From contig DASYXY010000087.1 of NCBI GenBank assembly GCA_035934385.1, positions 92,180-156,179 on the forward strand: a stretch of DNA of 64,000 nt. Reading direction: 5' to 3'. Numbering within the stretch: the first letter of the stretch is position 1; each line of letters begins with the position of its first letter. Positions 1 through 7,938 of this stretch are shown here, piece by piece. This stretch comes from CF-118 sp035934385 (GTDB taxonomy: Bacteria > Chloroflexota > Dormibacteria > Dormibacterales > Dormibacteraceae). Below the pieces are notes generated by a model that had not been told where the DNA came from, made no database searches, and saw nothing but the letters and a program-made list of their open reading frames with translations. The position numbers and the translations under genes were made by a program.

Positions 1-562
1 GGAGGTTGCCACCGCCGAGCCAGTCGCGCAGCCTGGTGAACGCCTCGACGAGCGCCGGCTCGGAGCCAAGCACCGCCGCACCGGCCGGCATCCGACGCGT
101 GGCCGCGGGCATGGCGCCGTTGAGCACGGCCCCGAGCACGACACCGCGCGGGCGCTCCTTCGGGGCCGTGGCGGCCGCCTCGAGCGCGGCGGCGCGGCGC
201 CCCACCTCCTGCGCCTGCTCGAACACGGTCTCCATCAATTCGGGCCGGCCGAACGCCGCCTGTCGCGCGGACTCCTGCAGCGCCAGCACGGCCGATCGCA
301 GCTTGTGGCCGAGGCGTCCGACCAAGTACGTGCGCTCCTCCTCCGCGAGTCGGGCACCCATCTCGGCGCTGCGCCGCGCCACGGCGAGGCCTCCGCGCTC
401 CGCCCACCCGACCAAGCGTCCTCCGAGCGCCAGTGGCTCCCAGGGTCCGCCCGGGGGCGGGAACGCCGCGTCGGCGGGACCATGCCGCTTGCGGTCGGGC
501 ACGGATTCCATGCCCCCTCCGACACGCACCCACACCTGCGTCGCGGTGTCGGTTGCCGTCAC
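1..562 (-). CDS. Partial histidine-kinase-like protein (3' end off window)
   Basis: This frame is open from a GTG at 562 to the window edge (187 codons visible). The GTG overlaps the stop of the upstream multi-GAF kinase as GTGA, so the two are almost certainly translationally coupled. After a Gly/Pro-rich N-terminus (residues 1-55), residues about 75-125 form an Arg/Glu/Ala-rich helical segment. It contains GHKLRSAVLALQE, which resembles the H-box of a HisKA dimerisation helix, followed by a second long helix. I infer a sensor-kinase-like or phosphotransfer protein, possibly a degenerate kinase. No ATPase domain is visible because the gene continues beyond position 1. Confidence 0.6.
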   Translation of the reverse strand, partial: MTATDTATQVWVRVGGGMESVPDRKRHGPADAAFPPPGGPWEPLALGGRLVGWAERGGLAVARRSAEMGARLAEEERTYLVGRLGHKLRSAVLALQESARQAAFGRPELMETVFEQAQEVGRRAAALEAAATAPKERPRGVVLGAVLNGAMPAATRRMPAGAAVLGSEPALVEAFTRLRDWLGGGNL

Positions 563-3500
563 GAGCGAAATGCCGGCACCGTGAACTTGAAGGTCGTCCC
601 GTCCCGGTTGCTCGAGGCCACCCAGATGCGGCCGCCGAACGAGCGCTCGACGACCAGCCGGCACAGGTACAGGCCCAGACCGAGACCGCCCTGCGAGCGG
701 TTGCGCCCAGCGGGGCCGGTCTTTTCGAACAGGTCCTGGAGGCTGCCGGGTGGGAGGCCCGGTCCCCCATCCGCGACCGTGATCTCGAGCCACCCCGAAT
801 CGATGGCGCGAGCCTTCACCTTCACCTGGCCCAACGTGTACTCCAGCGCGTTGCCGATCAGGTTGGTCAGCACCTGGAGCAGGTGCGTCGGCTCGCAGAA
901 CGCGTGCGGCAGGCCCTCGTGCAGCTTCACTTCCACTGCGTCGATCCGGTCTGCATAACGATGGGCGAGCACGCTTATCACGCCATCCATCGCAGGCTTC
1001 AGCTCGATGGGCTCGGGATTGGGCTCGAAGTGCTTGGTCTCGAGCTTGGCGATGATCAGCTGGCTCTCGACCAGGCTGAGCAATCGGTCCGACGACTCGT
1101 AAGCCTCCTGCAGGAGCTCGCGCCGGCCCTTGTTGTCGATGGTCTCGTCCCACTGCATGATGCCTGCGAGCGTCGTCTTCATCGCCGCCGCGGGGCTGCG
1201 CACCTCGTGCCCGATGGCGCGGAGCATCAGGTCCTTCGCCTCCAGCGCGAGGCGCTGCGCCGTGACGTCCTCGTGCAGGGAAAGGATTCCCGCGGGCTCG
1301 CCCTCGAGGCCAGGGATCTCGACTCGGCGCACGTGAACGATGCGGTTCGGGTTCTTCATGCGCAGCTCCGTGGTGCCCTCAGCCTCGCCTTCCTCGAGGC
1401 GCTCGGCGCCGGCGGAGGCGTAGATCTCGGCCAGCGTCTGACCGGGCATGTCGGTGGCTTTCAGCCGGTAGATGGCTTCGACCTCGGGGTTGGCGTACAC
1501 GATGCGGCCGTCGGCGTCTTCGAGCATCACGCCCACCGGCGAGTGCCGAAGGATCGCCTGCATCATTCGGCGCTCGCGGTCGAGCTGGTCGACTAGCTCG
1601 AGCTGGCCCACCAGGACCGCCGCCTGGCCCGCGAGCACGGCCGCCAGCCTGCGCGTCTCGGACGCGCCCGCGGTCATGCGCGCGACGAGCAGGCCCGCGA
1701 GCCGGCCTTCCACCTGGATCGGGATGGCAAACGCGTCCGCCGGCGAGCCGAGGAGGTCGAGCAGGGCGCGCATGCGCCGGCTGCCGGTCGGCGAGACGAG
1801 CAACCGCAGGAGCTCCGTGCTGTCGGTGACCGGGACGGTCGGCAGCTCGTCGCCTTCGGGCGACCGGCGAACCAGATGGCCGTCCTCGAGCAGCCAGAGC
1901 GTGCCGTGCGACGCCGCGAGGGCGCGCTCGACCAGGCGTCCCATCTCCGCGCGGGCGCGCTCGGGCTGCGTTGGGTCGAGCTCGGTGAACGCGGCCACCG
2001 CTTCGAGCGTCCGGATGCGACCCCGCGTCTCAGCGACCAGTCGCGAGTTCTCGATGGCGACCGCTGCGTGTCGCGCGAAGTCCAGCGCGGCGGTCGTCGG
2101 TTCAGCCGCCACTGTCGATGCGTGGACCGCCCCGATGGCGCCGACCAGGCGGTCGCCATACCAGAGCGGGATGAGGCTCCAGCCGTGCTCGCCGGCCGTG
2201 CCCGAGAGCACGCCCGTCGGCGCGTCGCGCCACGATTCTTCCGGGTTCAGTCCCGCCCACGCGAGCACGCTTTCGGCGGCAGCGTCGCCGCTCCCGCGCG
2301 TCGCGCTGATGCGACCTTCGGTGTCGAAGGCCCAGCAAACGACGCCGGCGCTCTCGAGCATCGTGCGGGCCTGGTCGGCGATGTTCGCGATAACGCTCAT
2401 GAGCTCGTGGCCGGCGAGGGCCGCGAGCTCCTGAATGCGCACCGACTGCGCGAGCGCGAGCTCGTTCGCGTGATGCAGGCGCATCGTCCGCAGAGCGATG
2501 CCCACCACGGTCGCCGAGGCTTCGAGCAACTTCAGGTGATCGAGCAGGAAGCGGCCGCCATCGGTGCGCAGCGCGGCGATGCCGCCGACCACACGCTCGT
2601 CCTGCATGATCGGCACCCAGACGACGTGGCTCGGCGAGCGCGAGGAGACGAACTGGCCGACCGGGCCCATCCTCTCCTCCTCGGTCTCCACCTCCGCCTC
2701 CGCGACAGTGCCCCCGATTTCGATCAGCCGGCGGAAGAAGGGCGCATCCGTGAGGGCGGCCGGACCGAGGTAGCCGGTCGGGCCGTCGCGCTCGCCCGTG
2801 AAGCCGACAACGCTGCCCGCGACGTCGATGTACGCAAGCAGCATGTGCGAGGCCTCGATGTAGCGCCCGACCGCGTCGAAGATCGCGTCGGCGAGCTGGC
2901 GCTCATCCGAGGCGCGCGCCACCCCCAGCTCGAGCACATGCAAACGCTCGAGTCGCGCGCGCTCGGTCTGCGCCTGCGCGAAGTGCTCGGCGTTGGCAAG
3001 TGCAAGCGTCACATGAGGCGCCAGGTCCTGCAGCAGCTGCACGTGCCACTCCGTGAACGCCTCCTCGTGGTAGGACTGCAGCGACAGCATCGCCGTGATG
3101 GTGTCCCCGCTCACGACTGGCACCCACACGAACGATCGCGACACGTGCGGCTGCTCCTCAGGCGGACCCGACACGAAGACGGCCGCACCGTGACCGACGG
3201 TCCAGCGCTCGCGCTCGAGCCCTCCGCGCTCGAACGAGCTCGCCCATGGAGAGTTGCGGACCAGCACAGGCCGCCCGGTTTCGTAGGCCTCGCGTGACGG
3301 ACCCGTGACCGCTAGCGCGACCGGCGGCACGATCTCCTCGACGCCCGCGACGTACTGGTAACCCTCCGCTACAGGGCCCTCCTGCGATTTCGTGATGGTC
3401 GCGAGGATGAAGCCGTCGAAATCAAGGAACGCCGCCAGCTCCTCGCGCAGCGTGCGCATGATCGACCAGCGGTCGAGGCTCGACGCCAGGCGCCGGCCGA

Positions 3501-4611
3501 TGGAGTTGACGAGCTCAAGCCTCCGGCGCTGCTCCTGGAGGGCCTCGAAGCTGCGCGCATTGCCGACCGCCAGGGTGACCTCGTCGGCGACCAGCTCGAG
3601 GAACGCTGCCGTCGACTCCTCGTAGGCGTAGGTCTGCTTGCTTGTGATGCCGAGCGCGCCGCGGACCGAGCCGCCCTCTTTCATGGGCACCCAGATCTGC
3701 GACTCGGGTTCGTGGTAGATGAGTGATTCGGCGGTGCTGATGACCTGGCGCGCAGGCGCCAGCTGCGCGGCGCGCGTGGCGATCACGCGTGAGGTCGGCA
3801 CCGCGTCCGACTGCACGTGAAGCAGACGCGCCCGGTCGGTGCGCTCGGGCAGCAGCGACACCATCTTCAGCTCGTCGACCGGCAGAAGCTCGCTCAGGGT
3901 CGCGCGGAGCGCGGAGAGGATGCTCGTGACGTCGAGGCTCGCGGCGATGGCGCGTCCGATGCTGTTCAGCGCCTCGAGCCTGCGCGCCTGGTTGCGCGTC
4001 AGCTCGTTCAGCGAAGCGTTGGCCAGCTGCACGCCGAGCCGCTTGTGCACCTCTTCCAGGAACTCGATCTCCGCCGGCGCGACCCGGCGGTTGCGGTACG
4101 ACTGGTAGATGACCGCGCCGATGATCCGACCCTGGTGCAAGACAGGCACGAAGATCGCGAACTTGGCGAAGCGGCCGGCGCCCGGGCCCGTGCCCTGCTC
4201 CATCAGTTGCGGGTCGAGCGAGACCACGCACGCGCGCGGCGCCAGATACTGCTCTGCAAACGCCGAGCTCACCACCGGGCGACGGCGCATGTTCTGCAGC
4301 ACGCCGGAGTCGATCGGCAGCGAGTGGTACCAGCCCTCGCGCTCGAGCACGTGAAGCAGAACCACGTCGTACCTGAACAGCGGCTGGAGGCCGTAGAACA
4401 GGACCTGGACGATGTCTGCTTCGGTGGCGCACGTTGTGAGCTCGTGAATCAACGGTGCAGGGCTGGGACGGGTTGGGACCTTCTTGCCACGGTCGCCGTT
4501 GGCGCTCCGCAGCCCCGATTTGGCCTTGACTCGAGGCAGCTCACTCACCGCGCGTTGGCTCGCGGCGATGCGCGCGCGCGGGTGCGTGGTGCGACGTGCA
4601 GGAGTCGCCAT
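559..4611 (-). CDS. Large soluble multi-GAF/PAS hybrid-input sensor histidine kinase
   Basis: About 1350 residues with no transmembrane segment, so a cytoplasmic sensor. Roughly six consecutive GAF-type domains fill residues 45-1010; each is followed by a linker helix such as LEALNSIGRAIAASLD or LELVNSIGRRLASSLD. A PAS domain follows at about 1025-1120 (SPVGVMLEDADGRIVYAN). The HisKA H-box is AIGHEVRSPAAAMK, with the phospho-accepting His near 1135. The HATPase_c part has an N-box (NLIGNALEYT), G1 (VADGGPGLPPGS) and G2 (GGLGLGLYLCR), so the kinase looks catalytically intact. I prefer ATG 4611 over GTG 4617 because a TATATC -10 box lies 7 nt upstream of the ATG. It is divergent from a receiver gene and overlaps the next kinase-like gene by 4 nt. 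Partner regulators are probably those at 4712 and 5389. Confidence 0.9.
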   Translation of the reverse strand: MATPARRTTHPRARIAASQRAVSELPRVKAKSGLRSANGDRGKKVPTRPSPAPLIHELTTCATEADIVQVLFYGLQPLFRYDVVLLHVLEREGWYHSLPIDSGVLQNMRRRPVVSSAFAEQYLAPRACVVSLDPQLMEQGTGPGAGRFAKFAIFVPVLHQGRIIGAVIYQSYRNRRVAPAEIEFLEEVHKRLGVQLANASLNELTRNQARRLEALNSIGRAIAASLDVTSILSALRATLSELLPVDELKMVSLLPERTDRARLLHVQSDAVPTSRVIATRAAQLAPARQVISTAESLIYHEPESQIWVPMKEGGSVRGALGITSKQTYAYEESTAAFLELVADEVTLAVGNARSFEALQEQRRRLELVNSIGRRLASSLDRWSIMRTLREELAAFLDFDGFILATITKSQEGPVAEGYQYVAGVEEIVPPVALAVTGPSREAYETGRPVLVRNSPWASSFERGGLERERWTVGHGAAVFVSGPPEEQPHVSRSFVWVPVVSGDTITAMLSLQSYHEEAFTEWHVQLLQDLAPHVTLALANAEHFAQAQTERARLERLHVLELGVARASDERQLADAIFDAVGRYIEASHMLLAYIDVAGSVVGFTGERDGPTGYLGPAALTDAPFFRRLIEIGGTVAEAEVETEEERMGPVGQFVSSRSPSHVVWVPIMQDERVVGGIAALRTDGGRFLLDHLKLLEASATVVGIALRTMRLHHANELALAQSVRIQELAALAGHELMSVIANIADQARTMLESAGVVCWAFDTEGRISATRGSGDAAAESVLAWAGLNPEESWRDAPTGVLSGTAGEHGWSLIPLWYGDRLVGAIGAVHASTVAAEPTTAALDFARHAAVAIENSRLVAETRGRIRTLEAVAAFTELDPTQPERARAEMGRLVERALAASHGTLWLLEDGHLVRRSPEGDELPTVPVTDSTELLRLLVSPTGSRRMRALLDLLGSPADAFAIPIQVEGRLAGLLVARMTAGASETRRLAAVLAGQAAVLVGQLELVDQLDRERRMMQAILRHSPVGVMLEDADGRIVYANPEVEAIYRLKATDMPGQTLAEIYASAGAERLEEGEAEGTTELRMKNPNRIVHVRRVEIPGLEGEPAGILSLHEDVTAQRLALEAKDLMLRAIGHEVRSPAAAMKTTLAGIMQWDETIDNKGRRELLQEAYESSDRLLSLVESQLIIAKLETKHFEPNPEPIELKPAMDGVISVLAHRYADRIDAVEVKLHEGLPHAFCEPTHLLQVLTNLIGNALEYTLGQVKVKARAIDSGWLEITVADGGPGLPPGSLQDLFEKTGPAGRNRSQGGLGLGLYLCRLVVERSFGGRIWVASSNRDGTTFKFTVPAFRS

Positions 4612-4711
4612 GGGCACAGATATACTGCGCCTAGTGGCCCGCCCCCGAAGTTCATTGCCTCTTCGCGGCCGTGGCGGCCGAATCTCTCCGGTGAGGGCCT
4701 AGAGAACTCCG

Positions 4712-5149
4712 ATGCCCTTCACGGCCCCCAAGCCGATCTCTCCCGCTCCGGACGACCTGCGGGGGGCGAAGGTGCTGGTGGTCGACGACGAGCGGTCGTG
4801 GCGGGTGATCCTTGAGACCGACCTGCGGATGATCGGCTACAAGGTCAGCATGGCCGAGGACGCCGACCAGGCGCTCGAGCGGGCAGGGGAAGAGAGTCCG
4901 GAGGTCGCCATCATCGACCTGATGCTGCCCGAGCCGATGGACGGCTGGGGCCTGCTCAACGCGCTGCGGACTCGCGGACAGAAGCTGCCGGTGATCTTCT
5001 ACACGGCGTACCCGGTGTTTCCTTCGGGCACGGACGATCCCGATGTTGTGGGTTACATGAGCAAGGCGGTGGATCGAGCCGACCTCTACGCCCTGCTGCC
5101 TCCAGCGATCCGGCGCTCACGCGAGCGCCGATCTAACGGAACGGGCTAG
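4712..5149 (+). CDS. Single-domain response regulator (receiver only)
   Basis: 145 residues made of one CheY-like receiver with no output domain. The acidic pair is D25-D26 (VLVVDDE), the phospho-acceptor is D69 (IIDLMLP), the switch Thr is T98 (FYTAYP) and the conserved Lys is K118 (YMSKAV). All key residues are present. It lies 100 bp from, and divergent to, the multi-GAF kinase. It probably acts as a phosphorelay intermediate or works through protein-protein contact. The function is inferred from domain content and context. Confidence 0.88.
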   Translation: MPFTAPKPISPAPDDLRGAKVLVVDDERSWRVILETDLRMIGYKVSMAEDADQALERAGEESPEVAIIDLMLPEPMDGWGLLNALRTRGQKLPVIFYTAYPVFPSGTDDPDVVGYMSKAVDRADLYALLPPAIRRSRERRSNGTG

Positions 5150-5156
5150 CGGTCTG

Positions 5157-5270
5157 CTACCACCACCAACCGAGCCAGAGGTCGACCCAGCCGGCGCCGG
5201 CCGCGAGCGCAAGCGTCGCGACAACCCCCAGCGCCAAGGCACCCCTAACGACCTTGACTTGCCACGTCAT
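5157..5270 (-). CDS. Small single-pass membrane protein (37 aa)
   Basis: An ATG at 5270 is preceded at good spacing by the strong Shine-Dalgarno-like AAGGGG. It opens a 37-residue protein with a basic start (MTWQVKVVRG), one hydrophobic helix (about residues 11-29) and a tryptophan-rich tail ending LWLGWWW. A longer in-frame version starting at 5351 is possible, but it lacks this ribosome site. It ends only 7 nt after the convergent receiver gene. I do not recognise a family. The ribosome site and clean membrane-helix profile are the only support. Confidence 0.4.
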   Translation of the reverse strand: MTWQVKVVRGALALGVVATLALAAGAGWVDLWLGWWW

Positions 5271-5388
5271 CGAATCACCCCTTGGAAAATCCCGAATTAA
5301 CCAGGCCCGGAATGAGTATGCTCCCGGACGGTCGAATCTCAGTATTTGCACCGCGTGAATAATCGTTAAGATTCATGTAGGATGGGTC

Positions 5389-6177
5389 TTGGAAAAACGC
5401 AGCGTGAGAGGCTCGGCGAGAAGGAGCAGGGATGCGAGGCTGCCACCCCTGCCGCCCGGCCTCGAGGTCTACCGGCCGCCTGAGGTCCTAGGCTCGGCCG
5501 TCCTGGTGGTCGAGGACGAGTCGGCGATGCAGCAGCAGCTCCGCATCGACCTCCAGGATCTCGGCTACCGCGCGCTGGTGTCCTCGTCCGCACCCGACGC
5601 GATGGCGTTGCTCGAGCAGGAACGCGTCGCCGGCGTCCTGCTCGACCTGGTGCTCGACGAAGGCGAAGACTCGGGGTTCGACCTCCTCACCTGGATCCGG
5701 GGCCGGCACCCCGGCCTGCCGGTCATCGTGCTCTCTGCGGCGCAGGTCAACTCGGCAGCCATCCGCAAGGCTTACGAGCTCGGCGCCAGCTCGTACTTCG
5801 TGAAGGGCAACGTGCCGATGGCCCACATCTACTCCGACCTGGCGGCCCGACTCATCGAGCGCGGCACGGGCCGACCCGGGACCTACAACTTCGGACGCGT
5901 GGAGTTCGACCCGACCCGTCGTACCGTGCGCGCGGGGACGAGCGAGGTGAGGCTCACACCTCAGCAGACGGCGCTCGTGCTGCACCTTGCGCAGGGGTCG
6001 AAGCCGGCCACGGCCCGCGACCTCATCGAGGCTGGGCTTTTCCGCACCGACGCGGCCCACTCGACCGTTCACTCGGCGATGTTGACGCTGCGGCGGCGCC
6101 TCGACGAGCTCGAGCCGGGGCTTGGCACCGGGCTGCTGCAGGCATCCGCTCGCGGCTATAGCCTGGTTCGCGTCTGA
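5389..6177 (+). CDS. OmpR/PhoB-type response regulator
   Basis: 262 residues. An N-terminal receiver (about 36-150) has acidic pair E42-D43, phospho-acceptor D86 (VLLDLVLD), Ser116 at the Thr switch position and K139 (YFVKGN). A winged-helix DNA-binding domain follows at about 160-262, ending LLQASARGYSLVRV, which is typical of trans_reg_C wings. TTG 5389 is used as start because TAGGA lies 6 nt upstream; no ATG is in frame nearby. The stop shares one base with the start of the next gene (TGATG), so the amidohydrolase is probably cotranscribed. It is a likely partner of the large kinase at 559-4611. Confidence 0.85.
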   Translation: MEKRSVRGSARRSRDARLPPLPPGLEVYRPPEVLGSAVLVVEDESAMQQQLRIDLQDLGYRALVSSSAPDAMALLEQERVAGVLLDLVLDEGEDSGFDLLTWIRGRHPGLPVIVLSAAQVNSAAIRKAYELGASSYFVKGNVPMAHIYSDLAARLIERGTGRPGTYNFGRVEFDPTRRTVRAGTSEVRLTPQQTALVLHLAQGSKPATARDLIEAGLFRTDAAHSTVHSAMLTLRRRLDELEPGLGTGLLQASARGYSLVRV

Positions 6178-7358
6178 TGGCCGAAGAAAAGGAGCTCCCG
6201 GCCCCGTCGAAATCGGTGATGGACGAGGTGGTGGAGCTCCGGCGGCACTTCCACCGCCATCCCGAGGTGAGCTTCAGCGAGCAGGAGACGAGCGTGAAGA
6301 TCTCCGACCGGTTGGGCGAACTGGGCCTCGAGGTGCAGCCGTGTCCGACCGAGACAGGCGCGGTCGCCGTGCTCGACACGGGCAGGCCCGGCAAGACCGT
6401 GATGCTGCGCGCGGACATCGACGCGCTTCCGATCCTTGAAGAGTCCGGGGTCGAATTTGAGTCCGAGTCCGAAGGTCACATGCATGCGTGCGGCCACGAC
6501 ACGCACATCGCGATGATGCTCGGCACCGCGCGCACGCTCGTGGACCACATCTGGGACCTGAACGGCCGCTTCCTGTTCGTGTTCCAGCCCGCGGAAGAGA
6601 TCGTGAGCGGCGCCAAGGCGATGATCGCCGGCGGGCTGCTCGAAGAGCATCACCCAGACGCCGTGCTGGGGCTGCACATCGCGAGCTTCATCGAATCCGG
6701 GACCATCGTCACCAAGCCGGGTCTGCTGTGGGCGGGGTCCGACGCATTCGAGATCGCGATCAAAGGGCCTGGCGGGCACGGCGGCATGATGGGACGGGCC
6801 GGCAACGTGCTCGCGGCGCAGGCCTTCCTGATCGAGCGCCTGCACACCGTGGTCGACGGCCTCGAGCACGAGGGCGCCGGCTGCCACACGACGATCGGCA
6901 ACGTGATGAGCGACGGCGCGTGGAACATCGTCCCTCGCGGGGTCCGCATCAAGGGAAGCGTGCGCACGTTCACGGCCCCGTTTCGGGAGGAGGCGCTCGG
7001 CCGGCTGGGCGATCTTCTGAAAGAAACGGACACCGAGTTCGAGGTGAGCTCGGACCTGCAGCTGGTGCACGGCACCGTGCCGATCATGAACGAGCCGAAC
7101 GTGACCCGCACCGTGATGGAGGTGGCGACGGCGATCGCCGGCGAGAGGGCGAGCCTTCTCGGCAAGCCGCTCACCCTGAGTGACGACTTTGCCGAGTTCC
7201 TGACCCACATCCCCGGCTGCTATTTCATGCTCGGCGCGCGGCCGGAAGGCGACAAACCGCCCGCGCATCACTCGCCGGGGTTCCGGATCGACGAGTCCGC
7301 GTTTCCGCTCGGGGTGCGATTGATGTCTGGGGCCGCGGCTCGTATCGCCGCGGGCTGA
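6177..7358 (+). CDS. M20-family amidohydrolase (N-acyl/hippurate hydrolase-like)
   Basis: 393 residues. It matches the M20D peptidase group that cleaves N-acyl amino acids (hippurate hydrolase, IAA-amino-acid hydrolase, N-acetyl-diaminopimelate deacetylase). Metal-site elements are visible: RADIDALPI (78-86), HMHACGHDTH with C105 and H107, the catalytic Glu pair in FQPAEE (E140-E141), and H167 in GLHIAS. A dimerisation-domain motif GPGGHGGMMG follows. C-terminal PAHHSPGFRIDE completes the fold. Full length for the family; cytoplasmic, no signal peptide. The substrate cannot be told from sequence. It overlaps the upstream regulator stop by one base. Confidence 0.87.
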   Translation: MAEEKELPAPSKSVMDEVVELRRHFHRHPEVSFSEQETSVKISDRLGELGLEVQPCPTETGAVAVLDTGRPGKTVMLRADIDALPILEESGVEFESESEGHMHACGHDTHIAMMLGTARTLVDHIWDLNGRFLFVFQPAEEIVSGAKAMIAGGLLEEHHPDAVLGLHIASFIESGTIVTKPGLLWAGSDAFEIAIKGPGGHGGMMGRAGNVLAAQAFLIERLHTVVDGLEHEGAGCHTTIGNVMSDGAWNIVPRGVRIKGSVRTFTAPFREEALGRLGDLLKETDTEFEVSSDLQLVHGTVPIMNEPNVTRTVMEVATAIAGERASLLGKPLTLSDDFAEFLTHIPGCYFMLGARPEGDKPPAHHSPGFRIDESAFPLGVRLMSGAAARIAAG

Positions 7359-7370
7359 GCTGCTGCCGCG

Positions 7371-7925
7371 TTGGTGATCCTCGGCCCGCTCTTCCTCGGC
7401 CTGGCGGCCGGCCTGGCTGTGGGTGGCAAGTTAGGCAACTGGTCGGCGATTCACCTCCGCTGGCCGTGGGTGGTGATAGTCGCGTTGCTGATCCGGGTCG
7501 CGGTGGCGGGAAGTCCCCTTGGCGGTGTCGACTGGCTCCGGTACGTCTACGTCGCTTCGCTCGTCGCCCTGGTCGCATGGACACTTTGGAATGTCGACCG
7601 CCTGTTTGGAATCTGGCTCGTCAGCCTCGGATCGGCCCTCAACCTGGTCGTCATCGCCGCGAACGAGTTTCGGATGCCGGTGGTCCAGTCAGCCGCGGGG
7701 CGGCTCGTGGAGGTCGGCCAGCACGGCCAGTACACGGTGATGGACTCGAGCACGAGGCTGTCGTGGCTCGCCGACTGGGTGCAGGTACCCGGCTGGCTGG
7801 GTGGAGTGTTCAGCCCAGGCGACGCGGTGATCGGGATCGGGCTGGGGGTCGTAGCGTTCGTTGTTACCAGGCAGTCCCCAGGATCTGCTACTAAGCTGGA
7901 CGCAACCGAAACCCGTAGTGATTAG
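7371..7925 (+). CDS. DUF5317 membrane protein
   Basis: 184 residues with four to five predicted membrane helices (about 3-20, 29-47, 54-72, 80-98 and 150-166). The pattern NEFRMPV in mid-protein and FSPGDAVIGIGLG near the C-terminus matches what I know of DUF5317, an uncharacterised family common in Chloroflexota, Firmicutes and Actinobacteria. It starts at TTG 7371, or GTG 7374 one codon later. It lies 12 nt after the amidohydrolase and 13 nt before the FtsH-like gene, so it is probably in one transcript with both. The role is unknown. Confidence 0.7.
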   Translation: MVILGPLFLGLAAGLAVGGKLGNWSAIHLRWPWVVIVALLIRVAVAGSPLGGVDWLRYVYVASLVALVAWTLWNVDRLFGIWLVSLGSALNLVVIAANEFRMPVVQSAAGRLVEVGQHGQYTVMDSSTRLSWLADWVQVPGWLGGVFSPGDAVIGIGLGVVAFVVTRQSPGSATKLDATETRSD

Positions 7926-7938
7926 GGAGTAGCCCGCC

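Noticed and set aside
1876..3297. Long plus-strand frame opposite the large kinase
   Set aside because: Arg/His/Ala-rich mirror of a high-GC gene; the minus-strand kinase has continuous domain matches.
6156..7271. Long minus-strand frame opposite the M20 amidohydrolase
   Set aside because: His/Arg-rich shadow; the plus-strand gene has the complete metal-site motifs.
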